DNA of 64,000 nt, taken from the NCBI RefSeq assembly GCF_000744815.1, contig NZ_JQMQ01000005.1, positions 5,041,801 through 5,105,800 on the forward strand, given 5' to 3'. The notes beneath the pieces were generated by a model. That model had not been told where the DNA came from and did no database searches. It was given only the letters and a program-made list of their open reading frames with translations. Source of the DNA: Phaeacidiphilus oryzae TH49. GTDB lineage: Bacteria > Actinomycetota > Actinomycetes > Streptomycetales > Streptomycetaceae. The position numbers and the translations under genes are program-made. Shown piece after piece: positions 29,772 to 37,337 of the stretch; within the stretch, counting starts at the first letter, position 1; each line of letters begins with the position of its first letter.

Positions 29772-30365
29772 ATGAACGAAGTCATCAATCCGCTGGTGGG
29801 AGAACTGGCCACGGCGGCCGCCGAGGCCGCCCGGGTCGCCGAGGAGGTGCGGCCCGACCAGATGTCCGGGCCGACGCCGTGCGCCGAGTACGACGTCCGG
29901 ACGCTGACGAACCATCTGGTGCTGTGGACCTCGCACAGTCTGGAGGCGCGGGCCAGGGGCCGGTCCGTCCCCGAGGAGTGGCAGAAGCGGGACTTCACCG
30001 CCGACCCGGACTGGGCGGAGGCGTACCGCGTCCAGCTGGACAAGGCGGTGGCCGCCTGGAGCGATCCGCGGGTCTGGGAGGAGGAGATGGACCTCGGCGG
30101 GCAGACGATGCCGGCCGAGGCGGTCGCCGGGATGAACCTGATGGAGCTGGTCCTCCACGGCTGGGACCTGGGCCGGGCGATCGGGGTGGAGTACCGGCTG
30201 CCGGAGGCGAGCGCCGAGCACGTGCTGCGGCTGGTCGAGGAGCACGCGGCGATGTACCGGCAGTACGGGGGCTTCGCCGAGCCGGTCGCCCTCTCCAGCG
30301 CGGGCGCCGACCCGCTGGCCCGGGCGGTCGCCCTGTCCGGACGCGACCCCGGGTGGAAGCCCTGA
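29772..30365 (+). CDS. TIGR03086 family metal-binding protein (mycothiol-dependent maleylpyruvate isomerase fold)
   Basis: 197 residues of the DinB-like four-helix fold: N-terminal helix MNEVINPLVGELATAAAEAARVAEEV, the diagnostic PTPCAEYDVRTLTNHLV segment and ELVLHGWDLGRAIG, whose His with another supplies the metal site. Relatives are mycothiol-dependent transferases or isomerases typical of mycothiol-producing actinobacteria; the substrate here is unknown. Divergent from the AraC-type gene, possibly its target. The stop lies only six bases from the convergent stop of the kinase gene. Confidence 0.85.
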   Translation: MNEVINPLVGELATAAAEAARVAEEVRPDQMSGPTPCAEYDVRTLTNHLVLWTSHSLEARARGRSVPEEWQKRDFTADPDWAEAYRVQLDKAVAAWSDPRVWEEEMDLGGQTMPAEAVAGMNLMELVLHGWDLGRAIGVEYRLPEASAEHVLRLVEEHAAMYRQYGGFAEPVALSSAGADPLARAVALSGRDPGWKP

Positions 30366-30371
30366 CCGGGG

Positions 30372-32335
30372 TCAGCCGGCCCGCAGATGGCTCCAGGTCT
30401 CCGGGCCGACCTGGCCGTCCACCGAGATCCGCTGGTCGGTCTGGAACCGCTTGACCGCGGCCGCCGTGTCCGGTCCGAACTGGCCGTCCACCCCGGAGGA
30501 GCCGACGCTGTACCCGCGGTGCACCAGGATGCACTGCACCTCCTGGACGGCCGGCCCGGTGTCGCCCTGCTGGGTGAGCGCCGTTCCCGAGTAGTAGGTG
30601 CAGGCCCGGTCCCAGGACGGCTGGGTCGGCGAGGGGGCCGGCGCCGGCGGCGGCGCGGCCTTGCGGGTGGCGGTCGGCCGGGCGGCCGGTGCGCTGGAGG
30701 CGGCCGGGCCCCGGCCGCCGCGGTGGTGGGCGCGGCGGCGGAGGCGGCGGCCGCCGAGGCGGAGGCGGGGGCGGAGGCGCGGGTACTCGTCCCCCCGCTC
30801 GGGCTCGGCCGGGCGGCCGAGGCGCTCGCGACGGTGCCGGGCGAGAGGGCGGCCGAGGCGGAGGCCGACCCGGCGGCGGCCGCCACTGGCCGGCCGGCGC
30901 CGTGGTTATCCACCAGCAGGGTGACCGTCGCCGCGACGGCCGCCGCGACCAGGACCGTGCCGGCCGCGCCCAGGACGGTCAACAGGCGGCCGCGGTGCGG
31001 GCGTTCACCCTGCCCGGAGTCGGGCCCCGCGGGCCCCGCGCTCCCCGCGTCCCCCGAGGAAGCCTGGGGCGAGGCGGTCGGCGGCGGGAAGCCGAAGCGC
31101 GGGCCGACCAGGGGATCGGTCGGGGCGGTCGGCGTCCGTCCGCCGCCCGGGCCCCGCGTGTGGTCGTGGGCGGTGCTCTGCGGGGTGCCGTAGGGCGCGG
31201 CCGCGGTTCCCGGGGTCTCCTGGCCGCCGGGCGTCCCCGCCGTCGGCGGCCCGAAGCCGGGCACCCCGTGCGGGGCCGCGGGGGCGCCGGGGTCCGGCCC
31301 GACGGCCGGGCCGATCCGCAGGGTGCCGGTGGACTCCGGCAGCGGCGCCCGCTCCGCCTCCCCGGCCGCCTGGCAGCGGTCCAGGATCAGCGAGCTCAGC
31401 TCCGCCGACCAGGGCGTACCGACCCGCCGCAGATTGGCCTCGGCGATCAGCTCCTCCGGGGACGGGCGCCGCCCGGCGTCCTTCTCCAGGCACCGCTCGA
31501 CCAGCGCGGCCAGCCCCGGGTCGGCCTCCGCGACCTCCGCCAGCACCTCCTCCTTCGGCGGCTCGAAGGCCACCCGGTGCAGCACGTCCACCGTCGTACC
31601 GGCGCCGAAGGGGGCACTTCCGGCCACCGCGTAGGCGATCACCGAGCCCAGCGAGAAGACGTCCGCCGCCGAGCTGACGGCCTGCCCCCGGACCTGCTCG
31701 GGGGACATGTACGCCGGGGTGCCCACCTGCTGTCCGGTGACCGTGATGCTGGAGGTCTCGGCGGCGTACGCGATGCCGAAGTCGATCAGCCGCCCGCCGT
31801 CCGGCCCGAGCACCACGTTCGCCGGCTTGAGGTCCCGGTGCACCACGCCGACCCGCTCCATCGCGGCGACCGCGCCGCCCAGGTCGCCGACCAGCCGCCA
31901 GGCGGCCTCGGCACGCAGCCGCCCGGTCGCGGCGACCGCGTCGGACAGGCTCAGCCCGGGGATGTACTCGGCCGCCATCCACAGCGGCTGCCCGTCCGAA
32001 CCGTCGGGGGAGACCCCGAGGAAGACCGCCGTGTACTCGCCGCGCACCCGCTGCAGCGCCGTCGCCTCGCGCCGGAAGCGGAGCCGGAACTGCGGGTCGT
32101 CCGCGTACTCCGGGCGGATCACCTTGACGGTGGCCAGGCCGGGGGCTCCGGAGGACGGGCGGCCGAGGTAGATCCTGCCCATCCCGCCCCGGCCCAGCAC
32201 GGCCAGCACCGCGTACGGCCCGACCGCCGCCGGGTCCTCGCCGCGCCGCGGGCTCGCGCCCAGCCGGCCGAGCGGGGTGGACGCGAAGACCCGCGGGTCG
32301 TACCAGGGTGCGGAGGGCGGCTGCTGTTCGGGCAT
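30372..32335 (-). CDS. Membrane Ser/Thr protein kinase with extracellular peptidoglycan-binding domain; apparent frameshift
   Basis: Kinase domain at about 40-300: glycine loop LGRGGMGRIYLG, Lys in TVKVIRPE, catalytic VVHRDLKPANVVL, LIDFGIA, GTPAYMSPEQV. A Pro/Thr/Gly-rich linker, one membrane segment (LLTVLGAAGTVLVAAAVAATVTLLV) and an Ala/Ser-rich external stalk follow. The last 75 residues form a peptidoglycan-binding-1 domain (GDTGPAVQEVQCILVHRG, VDGQFGPDTAAAVKRFQ). The stalk and the binding domain are in different frames: the upstream frame is good to about 30720, the other from about 30715 to the stop at 30372. One missing C in the GGGGCCC run there would restore a perfect frame, so a sequencing indel is likely. 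Probably a wall-sensing kinase, by analogy with PASTA kinases. Confidence 0.82.
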
Positions 32336-32553
32336 GGCTCGGGTGGCTTCCTGGAGGCTCCGGCGGGGCCGGAGGCGGCTGGGAGAGCGTGATGCGCTGG
32401 GGACGCTACCGGAGCCGTGCGGCCCGCCGGGCGGCCGAGCCGGTATTCACCCCTAACCCGCACCTTCACCGGGCCGCGGCCGGCACCGCCGCCGCCCCCG
32501 CCGTCGCGAGCGCGCCCGCGCCCGCGACGGCACTCCGCGCGGCTACTTCGCGG

Positions 32554-34434
32554 CTACTTCTTCTTCTCGCCCGCCGCGTCCGCGTCGGTGGAGAGGGCGG
32601 CGATGAAGGCCTCCTGGGGCACCTCGACCCTGCCCACCATCTTCATCCGCTTCTTGCCCTCCTTCTGCTTCTCCAGCAGCTTCCGCTTACGCGAGATGTC
32701 GCCGCCGTAGCACTTGGAGAGGACGTCCTTGCGGATCGCCCGGACGGTCTCGCGGGCGATCACCCGGGAGCCGATCGCGGCCTGGATCGGCACCTCGAAC
32801 TGCTGCCGCGGGATCAGCTCGCGCAGCTTCCCGGCCATCATCACGCCGTAGTTGTAGGCCTTGTCCTTGTGGACGATCGCGGAGAAGGCGTCCACCGGGT
32901 CGCCGTGCAGCAGGATGTCCACCCGCACCAGGTCGGACTGCTGCTCGCCGGTGGGCTCGTAGTCCAGCGAGGCGTAGCCGCGGGTCTTGGACTTCAGCTG
33001 GTCGAAGAAGTCGAAGACGATCTCCGCGAGCGGCAGGGTGTACCGCAGCTCGACGCGGTCCTCGGAGAGGTAGTCCATGCCGAGGAGCGAGCCGCGCCGG
33101 CCCTGGCAGAGCTCCATCACCGAGCCGACGAACTCGCTCGGGGTCAGCACGGTCGCCCGGACCACCGGCTCGTGGACGGCGGAGATCTTGCCGCCGGGGA
33201 ACTCGGAAGGGTTGGTCACCCGGTGCTCGGTGCCGTCCTCCATGTCCACCCGGTAGACCACGTTGGGCGCGGTGGAGATCAGGTCCAGGCCGAACTCGCG
33301 CTCCAGGCGCTCGCGGATGATCTCCAGGTGGAGGAGGCCGAGGAAGCCGCAGCGGAAGCCGAAGCCGAGGGCCACCGAGGTTTCCGGCTCGTAGACCAGC
33401 GCGGCGTCGTTCAGCCGCAGCTTGTCCAGGGCGTCCCGGAGCTCGGGGTAGTCCGAGCCGTCCAGCGGGTAGAGCCCGGAGAACACCATGGGCTTGGGGT
33501 CCTTGTAGCCGCCCAGGGCCTGGACCGCGCCCTTGTGCTGCGCGGTGATGGTGTCGCCGACCTTGGACTGCCGGACGTCCTTCACGCCGGTGATCAGGTA
33601 GCCGACCTCGCCGACGCCCAGCCCGTCGGAGGGCTTCGGCTCGGGCGAGATCACCCCGATCTCCAGCAGCTCGTGGGTGGCGTCGGTGGACATCATCCGG
33701 ATCCGCTCGCGCTTGCTCAGCTGACCGTCGACGACCCGGACGTAGGTGACGACGCCGCGGTAGGAGTCGAAGACCGAGTCGAAGATCATCGCGCGGGCGG
33801 GCGCGTCGGCGTCGCCGACCGGGGCCGGGATCCGCTCGACCACCTGGTCCAGCAAGTCCTCGACGCCCATCCCGGTCTTGGCGCTGACCTTCAGCACCTC
33901 GGACGGGTCGCAGCCGATGATGTTCGCCAGCTCCTCGGCGTACTTCTCCGGCTGGGCCGCGGGCAGGTCGATCTTGTTCAGCACCGGGATGATCGTCAGA
34001 TCGTTCTCCAGCGCCAGGTAGAGGTTGGCCAGCGTCTGGGCCTCGATCCCCTGGGCCGCGTCCACCAGCAGGACGGTGCCCTCGCAGGCGGCCAGCGAGC
34101 GCGAGACCTCGTAGGTGAAGTCGACGTGGCCGGGGGTGTCGATCATGTTCAGGACGTGCGTCCGGCCGGCCTCCGCGCCGATGGTCGGCGCCCACGGCAG
34201 CCGGACCGCCTGGGACTTGATGGTGATGCCGCGCTCGCGCTCGATGTCCATCCGGTCGAGGTACTGGGCGCGCATCTGCCGCTGCTCGACCACGCCGGTC
34301 AGCTGGAGCATCCGGTCGGCCAGGGTCGACTTGCCGTGGTCGATATGGGCGATGATGCAGAAGTTGCGGATCAGCGCCGGATCGGTGCGGCTGGGCTCCG
34401 GCACGTTCGCGGGGATGGCGGAATTGGCGGGCAC
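32554..34434 (-). CDS. lepA: Elongation factor 4 (LepA)
   Basis: 626 residues. Translational GTPase that acts on stalled or mistranslocated ribosomes. G1 is [11 protein letters not shown]3 is DTPGH followed by [17 protein letters not shown]4 is NKID. The LepA-specific C-terminal domain contains YASLDYEP and the last basic segment [22 protein letters not shown]. Length is standard. GTG start at 34434 without a strong ribosome site. Divergent from rpsT, sharing a 176-base promoter region; this pairing is conserved in actinobacteria. Confidence 0.98.
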   Translation of the reverse strand: MPANSAIPANVPEPSRTDPALIRNFCIIAHIDHGKSTLADRMLQLTGVVEQRQMRAQYLDRMDIERERGITIKSQAVRLPWAPTIGAEAGRTHVLNMIDTPGHVDFTYEVSRSLAACEGTVLLVDAAQGIEAQTLANLYLALENDLTIIPVLNKIDLPAAQPEKYAEELANIIGCDPSEVLKVSAKTGMGVEDLLDQVVERIPAPVGDADAPARAMIFDSVFDSYRGVVTYVRVVDGQLSKRERIRMMSTDATHELLEIGVISPEPKPSDGLGVGEVGYLITGVKDVRQSKVGDTITAQHKGAVQALGGYKDPKPMVFSGLYPLDGSDYPELRDALDKLRLNDAALVYEPETSVALGFGFRCGFLGLLHLEIIRERLEREFGLDLISTAPNVVYRVDMEDGTEHRVTNPSEFPGGKISAVHEPVVRATVLTPSEFVGSVMELCQGRRGSLLGMDYLSEDRVELRYTLPLAEIVFDFFDQLKSKTRGYASLDYEPTGEQQSDLVRVDILLHGDPVDAFSAIVHKDKAYNYGVMMAGKLRELIPRQQFEVPIQAAIGSRVIARETVRAIRKDVLSKCYGGDISRKRKLLEKQKEGKKRMKMVGRVEVPQEAFIAALSTDADAAGEKKK

Positions 34435-34509
34435 GCAGGGTCCAGTTCTTGGAGGCGGTTACCAGATGTCTCCGCCCATCGTCCCATGCGCGCGCGGCTC
34501 ATCGCCGTT

Positions 34510-34539
34510 TTGGGGCCTGACCTGGACGGCTGGTAGCCT
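34510..34539 (+). promoter_or_regulatory. Candidate rpsT promoter
   Basis: TTGGGG (34510-34515) and TAGCCT (34534-34539) are separated by 18 bases, facing rpsT. The -35 match is partial. This would give a leader of about 65 bases. Confidence 0.4.
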
Positions 34540-34610
34540 GTCCGTCTGCGCCTGGCCGAAGTCTGCCCGGGCGCGGATCCCTGAAAGATCTCAAACACTG
34601 AGGCGTTTTC

Positions 34611-34877
34611 GTGGCGAACATCAAGTCCCAGCTCAAGCGGATCAAGACGAACGAGAAGGCTCGGCAGCGCAACAAGGCCGTCAAGTCCTCTCTGAAGACC
34701 GCCATCCGTCGGGCCCGTGAGGCCGCCGAGGCCGGCGACCTGCAGAAGGCCCAGGAGCTGAACAAGGCTGCCGCCCGCCAGCTGGACAAGGCTGTCAGCA
34801 AGGGCGTCATCCACAAGAACCAGGCCGCCAACAAGAAGTCGGCGCTCGCCGCCAAGGTCAACACCGCGGCGAAGTAA
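34611..34877 (+). CDS. rpsT: 30S ribosomal protein S20
   Basis: 88 residues, Lys/Arg/Ala-rich and wholly helical, beginning [19 protein letters not shown], the conserved S20 start. It binds 16S rRNA in the body of the small subunit during early assembly. GTG start at 34611 preceded only by a weak GAGG, which is usual for rpsT, where weak initiation allows autoregulation in enterobacteria. Single gene opposite lepA and convergent with holA. Confidence 0.98.
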   Translation: MANIKSQLKRIKTNEKARQRNKAVKSSLKTAIRRAREAAEAGDLQKAQELNKAAARQLDKAVSKGVIHKNQAANKKSALAAKVNTAAK

Positions 34878-34884
34878 GGCCTGC

Positions 34885-34904
34885 GGGGCGCGCTTCGGCG
34901 CCCC
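34885..34904 (+). terminator. rpsT terminator hairpin
   Basis: GGGGCGC (34885-34891) pairs with GCGCCCC (34898-34904), eight bases after the stop codon, with a GCTTCG loop. Confidence 0.55.
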
Positions 34905-35041
34905 TGCGCTCGGCGGGCAACAGCGGTCCCTCTCACCCGCGCCGGCCGGGACGACAACAGAACGAGCAAAGCACCGCACGCGGCCTGCGTTCGCCACGCG
35001 GGTGCGGTGTCCGAGCGGCCCCCTTTCCCCAGGGGGCCGCT
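34905..35041 (+). ncRNA. Candidate structured RNA downstream of rpsT
   Basis: Non-coding stretch between convergent rpsT and holA. It contains a hairpin in which CACCGCAC pairs with GTGCGGTG (about 34974-35010), followed directly by a strong intrinsic terminator at 35014-35041. A second terminator this far beyond the one behind rpsT suggests a separate small RNA or a processed 3' UTR. No promoter was confirmed, so this is tentative. Confidence 0.3.
35014..35041 (+). terminator. Strong intrinsic terminator
   Basis: AGCGGCCCCCT (35014-35024) pairs perfectly with AGGGGGCCGCT (35031-35041) and is followed by TGCTTTTCC. It lies between convergent rpsT and holA. Confidence 0.75.
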
Positions 35042-35113
35042 TGCTTTTCCCGCCTCGATCGCGGCGCCGAAGGCGGGGCGCGGAAGGCGGTGGCCCCGGA
35101 GGGGACCCCGCGC

Positions 35114-36100
35114 CTACCGCCGCCCGCGCGCCTGCCCCGCCACCGCCACGACCGCGCGCTCCAGCGCGTACGCCGGGTCGCCGCCGGCGCCCTTGACCGC
35201 CGCGTCCGCCTCCGCGAGAGCGGACAGGGCGCGGGCGACGCCGTCCCCGGTCCAGCCGCGCATCTGCTGCCGCACCCGGTCGATCTTCCACGGGGGCATC
35301 CCCAGCTCGCGGGCCAGATCGGCCGGGCGCATCCCGCGGTCCGCGGTGGCCACCCGGCCGATCGCCCGCACGCCGGAGGCCAGCGCGTAGACGATGCCGG
35401 TCGGCTTCTCGCCGACGGCGAGCGCCCAGCGCAGCTGCCCCAGCGCCTCCGCGGTACGCCCGGCCACGGCCAGGTCGGCGACCTGGAAGCCGGTGGACTC
35501 GGCCCGCCCGGTGTAGTAGGTGGCGACCACGGCCTCGTCGATGGTGCCCTCGGTGTCCGCCGCCAGCTGGCTGCAGGCCGAGGCGAGCTCGCGGAGGTCG
35601 CTGCCGACGGAGTCGAGCAGCGCCCGGCAGGCGTCCTCGGTGGCCGAGCGTCCAGCGGTCCGGAACTCGGCCTTGACGAAGGCCAGCCGCTCGGCCGGCT
35701 TGGTCAGCTTGGCGCAGGCGACCTCGCGCGCGCCGGCCTTGCGGGCGGCGTCCAGCAGCGCCTTGCCCTTGGCCCCGCCGGCGTGCGCCAGCACCAGGAC
35801 GGTGCCCTCGGCCGGGGACGCGACGTACGCCTTGAGCTCCTTGACCACGTCCGAGCCGCAGTCCTGGGCGGCGCGCACCACGATCACCTTGCGCTCGGCG
35901 AAGAGCGAGGGAGAGGTCAACTCGTCCAGCGAGCCGGGCTGGAGGCCGCCCGGCGGGACGTCGCGGACGTCGGTGTCCGGATCGGCGGCCCTGGCGGCCG
36001 CGATCACCGCGCCCACGACGCGGTCGACCAGCAGTTCCTCCGGTCCGACGGCGAGGGTGACCGGCGCGAGGGGATCGTTCCCAGCAGCATTCTTCGGCAT
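35114..36100 (-). CDS. holA: DNA polymerase III subunit delta
   Basis: 328 residues. Clamp-loader subunit that opens the beta clamp. Recognisable blocks are the N-terminal VTLAVGPEELLVDRVVGAV, SLFAERKVIVVRAAQD, a central region with LVLAHAGGAKGKALLDAARKAG and the helical collar domain starting near GRTAEALGQLRWALAVGEKPTGIVYALASGVR. Length matches actinobacterial HolA. ATG at 36100. In Streptomyces it lies in the same comEC-holA-rpsT-lepA neighbourhood, though here many other genes intervene after comEC. Confidence 0.95.
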   Translation of the reverse strand: MPKNAAGNDPLAPVTLAVGPEELLVDRVVGAVIAAARAADPDTDVRDVPPGGLQPGSLDELTSPSLFAERKVIVVRAAQDCGSDVVKELKAYVASPAEGTVLVLAHAGGAKGKALLDAARKAGAREVACAKLTKPAERLAFVKAEFRTAGRSATEDACRALLDSVGSDLRELASACSQLAADTEGTIDEAVVATYYTGRAESTGFQVADLAVAGRTAEALGQLRWALAVGEKPTGIVYALASGVRAIGRVATADRGMRPADLARELGMPPWKIDRVRQQMRGWTGDGVARALSALAEADAAVKGAGGDPAYALERAVVAVAGQARGRR

Positions 36101-36168
36101 GACGCCACTAGCGTCTCACGCCGCACTGACAGGGCTTACGCCGAAGCCGGGTGCGGGCCGGTGGGTGG

Positions 36169-36265
36169 CCGGGCGCGCAGTTCCCCGCGCCCCTTGAGTT
36201 GCTGCGCAACTCCCGGGGCACAGGGCCATGACGGCCCGAAGGGGCGCGGGGAACCGCGCGCCCGG
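36169..36265. repeat. Compound palindrome (97 bp, nested hairpins)
   Basis: Outer arms 36169-36195 and 36239-36265 are 27 bases each with one mismatch; their core is TTCCCCGCGCCCCTT and its complement. Inside are two further hairpins, GAGTTGC-TGC-GCAACTC (36196-36212) and GGGCC-ATGAC-GGCCC (36223-36237). The whole could fold as a multi-way junction. It lies between the holA start and the DUF3097 stop. The core motif is, from memory, common in Streptomyces intergenic regions. Confidence 0.75.
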
Positions 36266-36287
36266 CCGGCTGCGAGCCCGCGCCCGG

Positions 36288-37154
36288 CTACGGCGCGGTC
36301 ACGAAGTCGATCAGTTCCTCGACGCGGCCCAGCAGGGCCGGTTCCAGGTCGCGGTAGGAGGTGACCGCGCCGCGGATCCGGCGCCACGCGGCCGGCGGGT
36401 CGTCCGGCCAGCCCAGGCGCGCGCAGACGCCGCGCTTCCACTCCTCGTCGCGCGGCACCTCCGGCCAGCCGGGGATACCCACCGCGGCCGGCTTCACCGC
36501 CGCCCAGATGTCGATGAACGGATGTCCCACGACCAGCACGTGCTCGCCCGTCACCTGCGCCGCGATCCGCGACTCCTTGCTGCCCGGCACCAGGTGGTCC
36601 ACCAGCACCCCCAGCCGCCGCCCCGGCCCCGGCGCGAACTCGGCGACGATCGCCGGCAGATCGTCCACGCCCTCCAGGTACTCCACGACCACGCCCTCGA
36701 CCCGCAGGTCGTCGCCCCAGACCCGCTCGACCAGCTCGGCGTCGTGCCGGCCCTCGACGTAGATCCGGGAGGGCAGCGCCACCCGGGCCCGCTGGTCCGC
36801 GACCGCCAGCGAGCCCGAGGCGGTGATCCGGGCGGTCGCGCCCCCGGCGCCCCCGGCGCCCCCGGCCCTCGGCCGGACCAGGGTGACCGCCTCCCCGTCG
36901 ATCAGGAAGCCGCGCGGCTCCAGCGGGAAGACCCGCAGCTTGCCGAAGCGGTCCTCCAGGGTCACGGTCAGCCCGAGCGGGGTCTTCTCCACCCGGGTCA
37001 CCGCCCCGCAGAACCCGGTGGCGGCCTCCTCGACGACCAGCCCGGCCTCGGCCTCGACCTCGGGCGCCGGCTTCTGCCGCTTCCAGGGCGCGGTGAGGTC
37101 GACATGTCCGGGGCGCCCCGCCACGGCTCGGTCATGGCTTCGTGACGGACCCAT
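36288..37154 (-). CDS. DUF3097 family protein
   Basis: 288 residues from the chosen ATG at 37154 (GGGG six bases upstream); an in-frame ATG at 37169 is an alternative. The family is conserved in actinobacteria and uncharacterised. Visible features are the DLTAPWKRQKP head, VVEEAATGFCGAV, a beta-rich middle (LEDRFGKLRVFPLEPRGFLIDGEAV) and the conserved YVEGRHDAELVERVWGDDLR and VLVDHLVPGSKES blocks. The latter recall the Toprim fold (E, then DxD-like acidic residues); a nucleic-acid role is possible but inferred. No signal peptide. Confidence 0.85.
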   Translation of the reverse strand: MGPSRSHDRAVAGRPGHVDLTAPWKRQKPAPEVEAEAGLVVEEAATGFCGAVTRVEKTPLGLTVTLEDRFGKLRVFPLEPRGFLIDGEAVTLVRPRAGGAGGAGGATARITASGSLAVADQRARVALPSRIYVEGRHDAELVERVWGDDLRVEGVVVEYLEGVDDLPAIVAEFAPGPGRRLGVLVDHLVPGSKESRIAAQVTGEHVLVVGHPFIDIWAAVKPAAVGIPGWPEVPRDEEWKRGVCARLGWPDDPPAAWRRIRGAVTSYRDLEPALLGRVEELIDFVTAP

Positions 37155-37337
37155 CTGACACCCCATCAAGTGCTTCTGCCTACCGGTCGGTCGAGTCTAC
37201 GATCCGGTCGATCTCGCTCGCCGGAACGACCTACGGATTTCCCGTCGATACCCGTTCGCCCCGCCCTCCGAACGCGGCACTATGGGGCATGGCGGTCGCA
37301 CCCCCGGGGTGCGCCGAAGGCCCGAGGGGCGGCACTC

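Noticed and set aside
34878-35113. tRNA gene or other known RNA in the rpsT-holA gap
   Set aside because: No cloverleaf, T-loop or CCA end can be built; only hairpins and terminators are visible.
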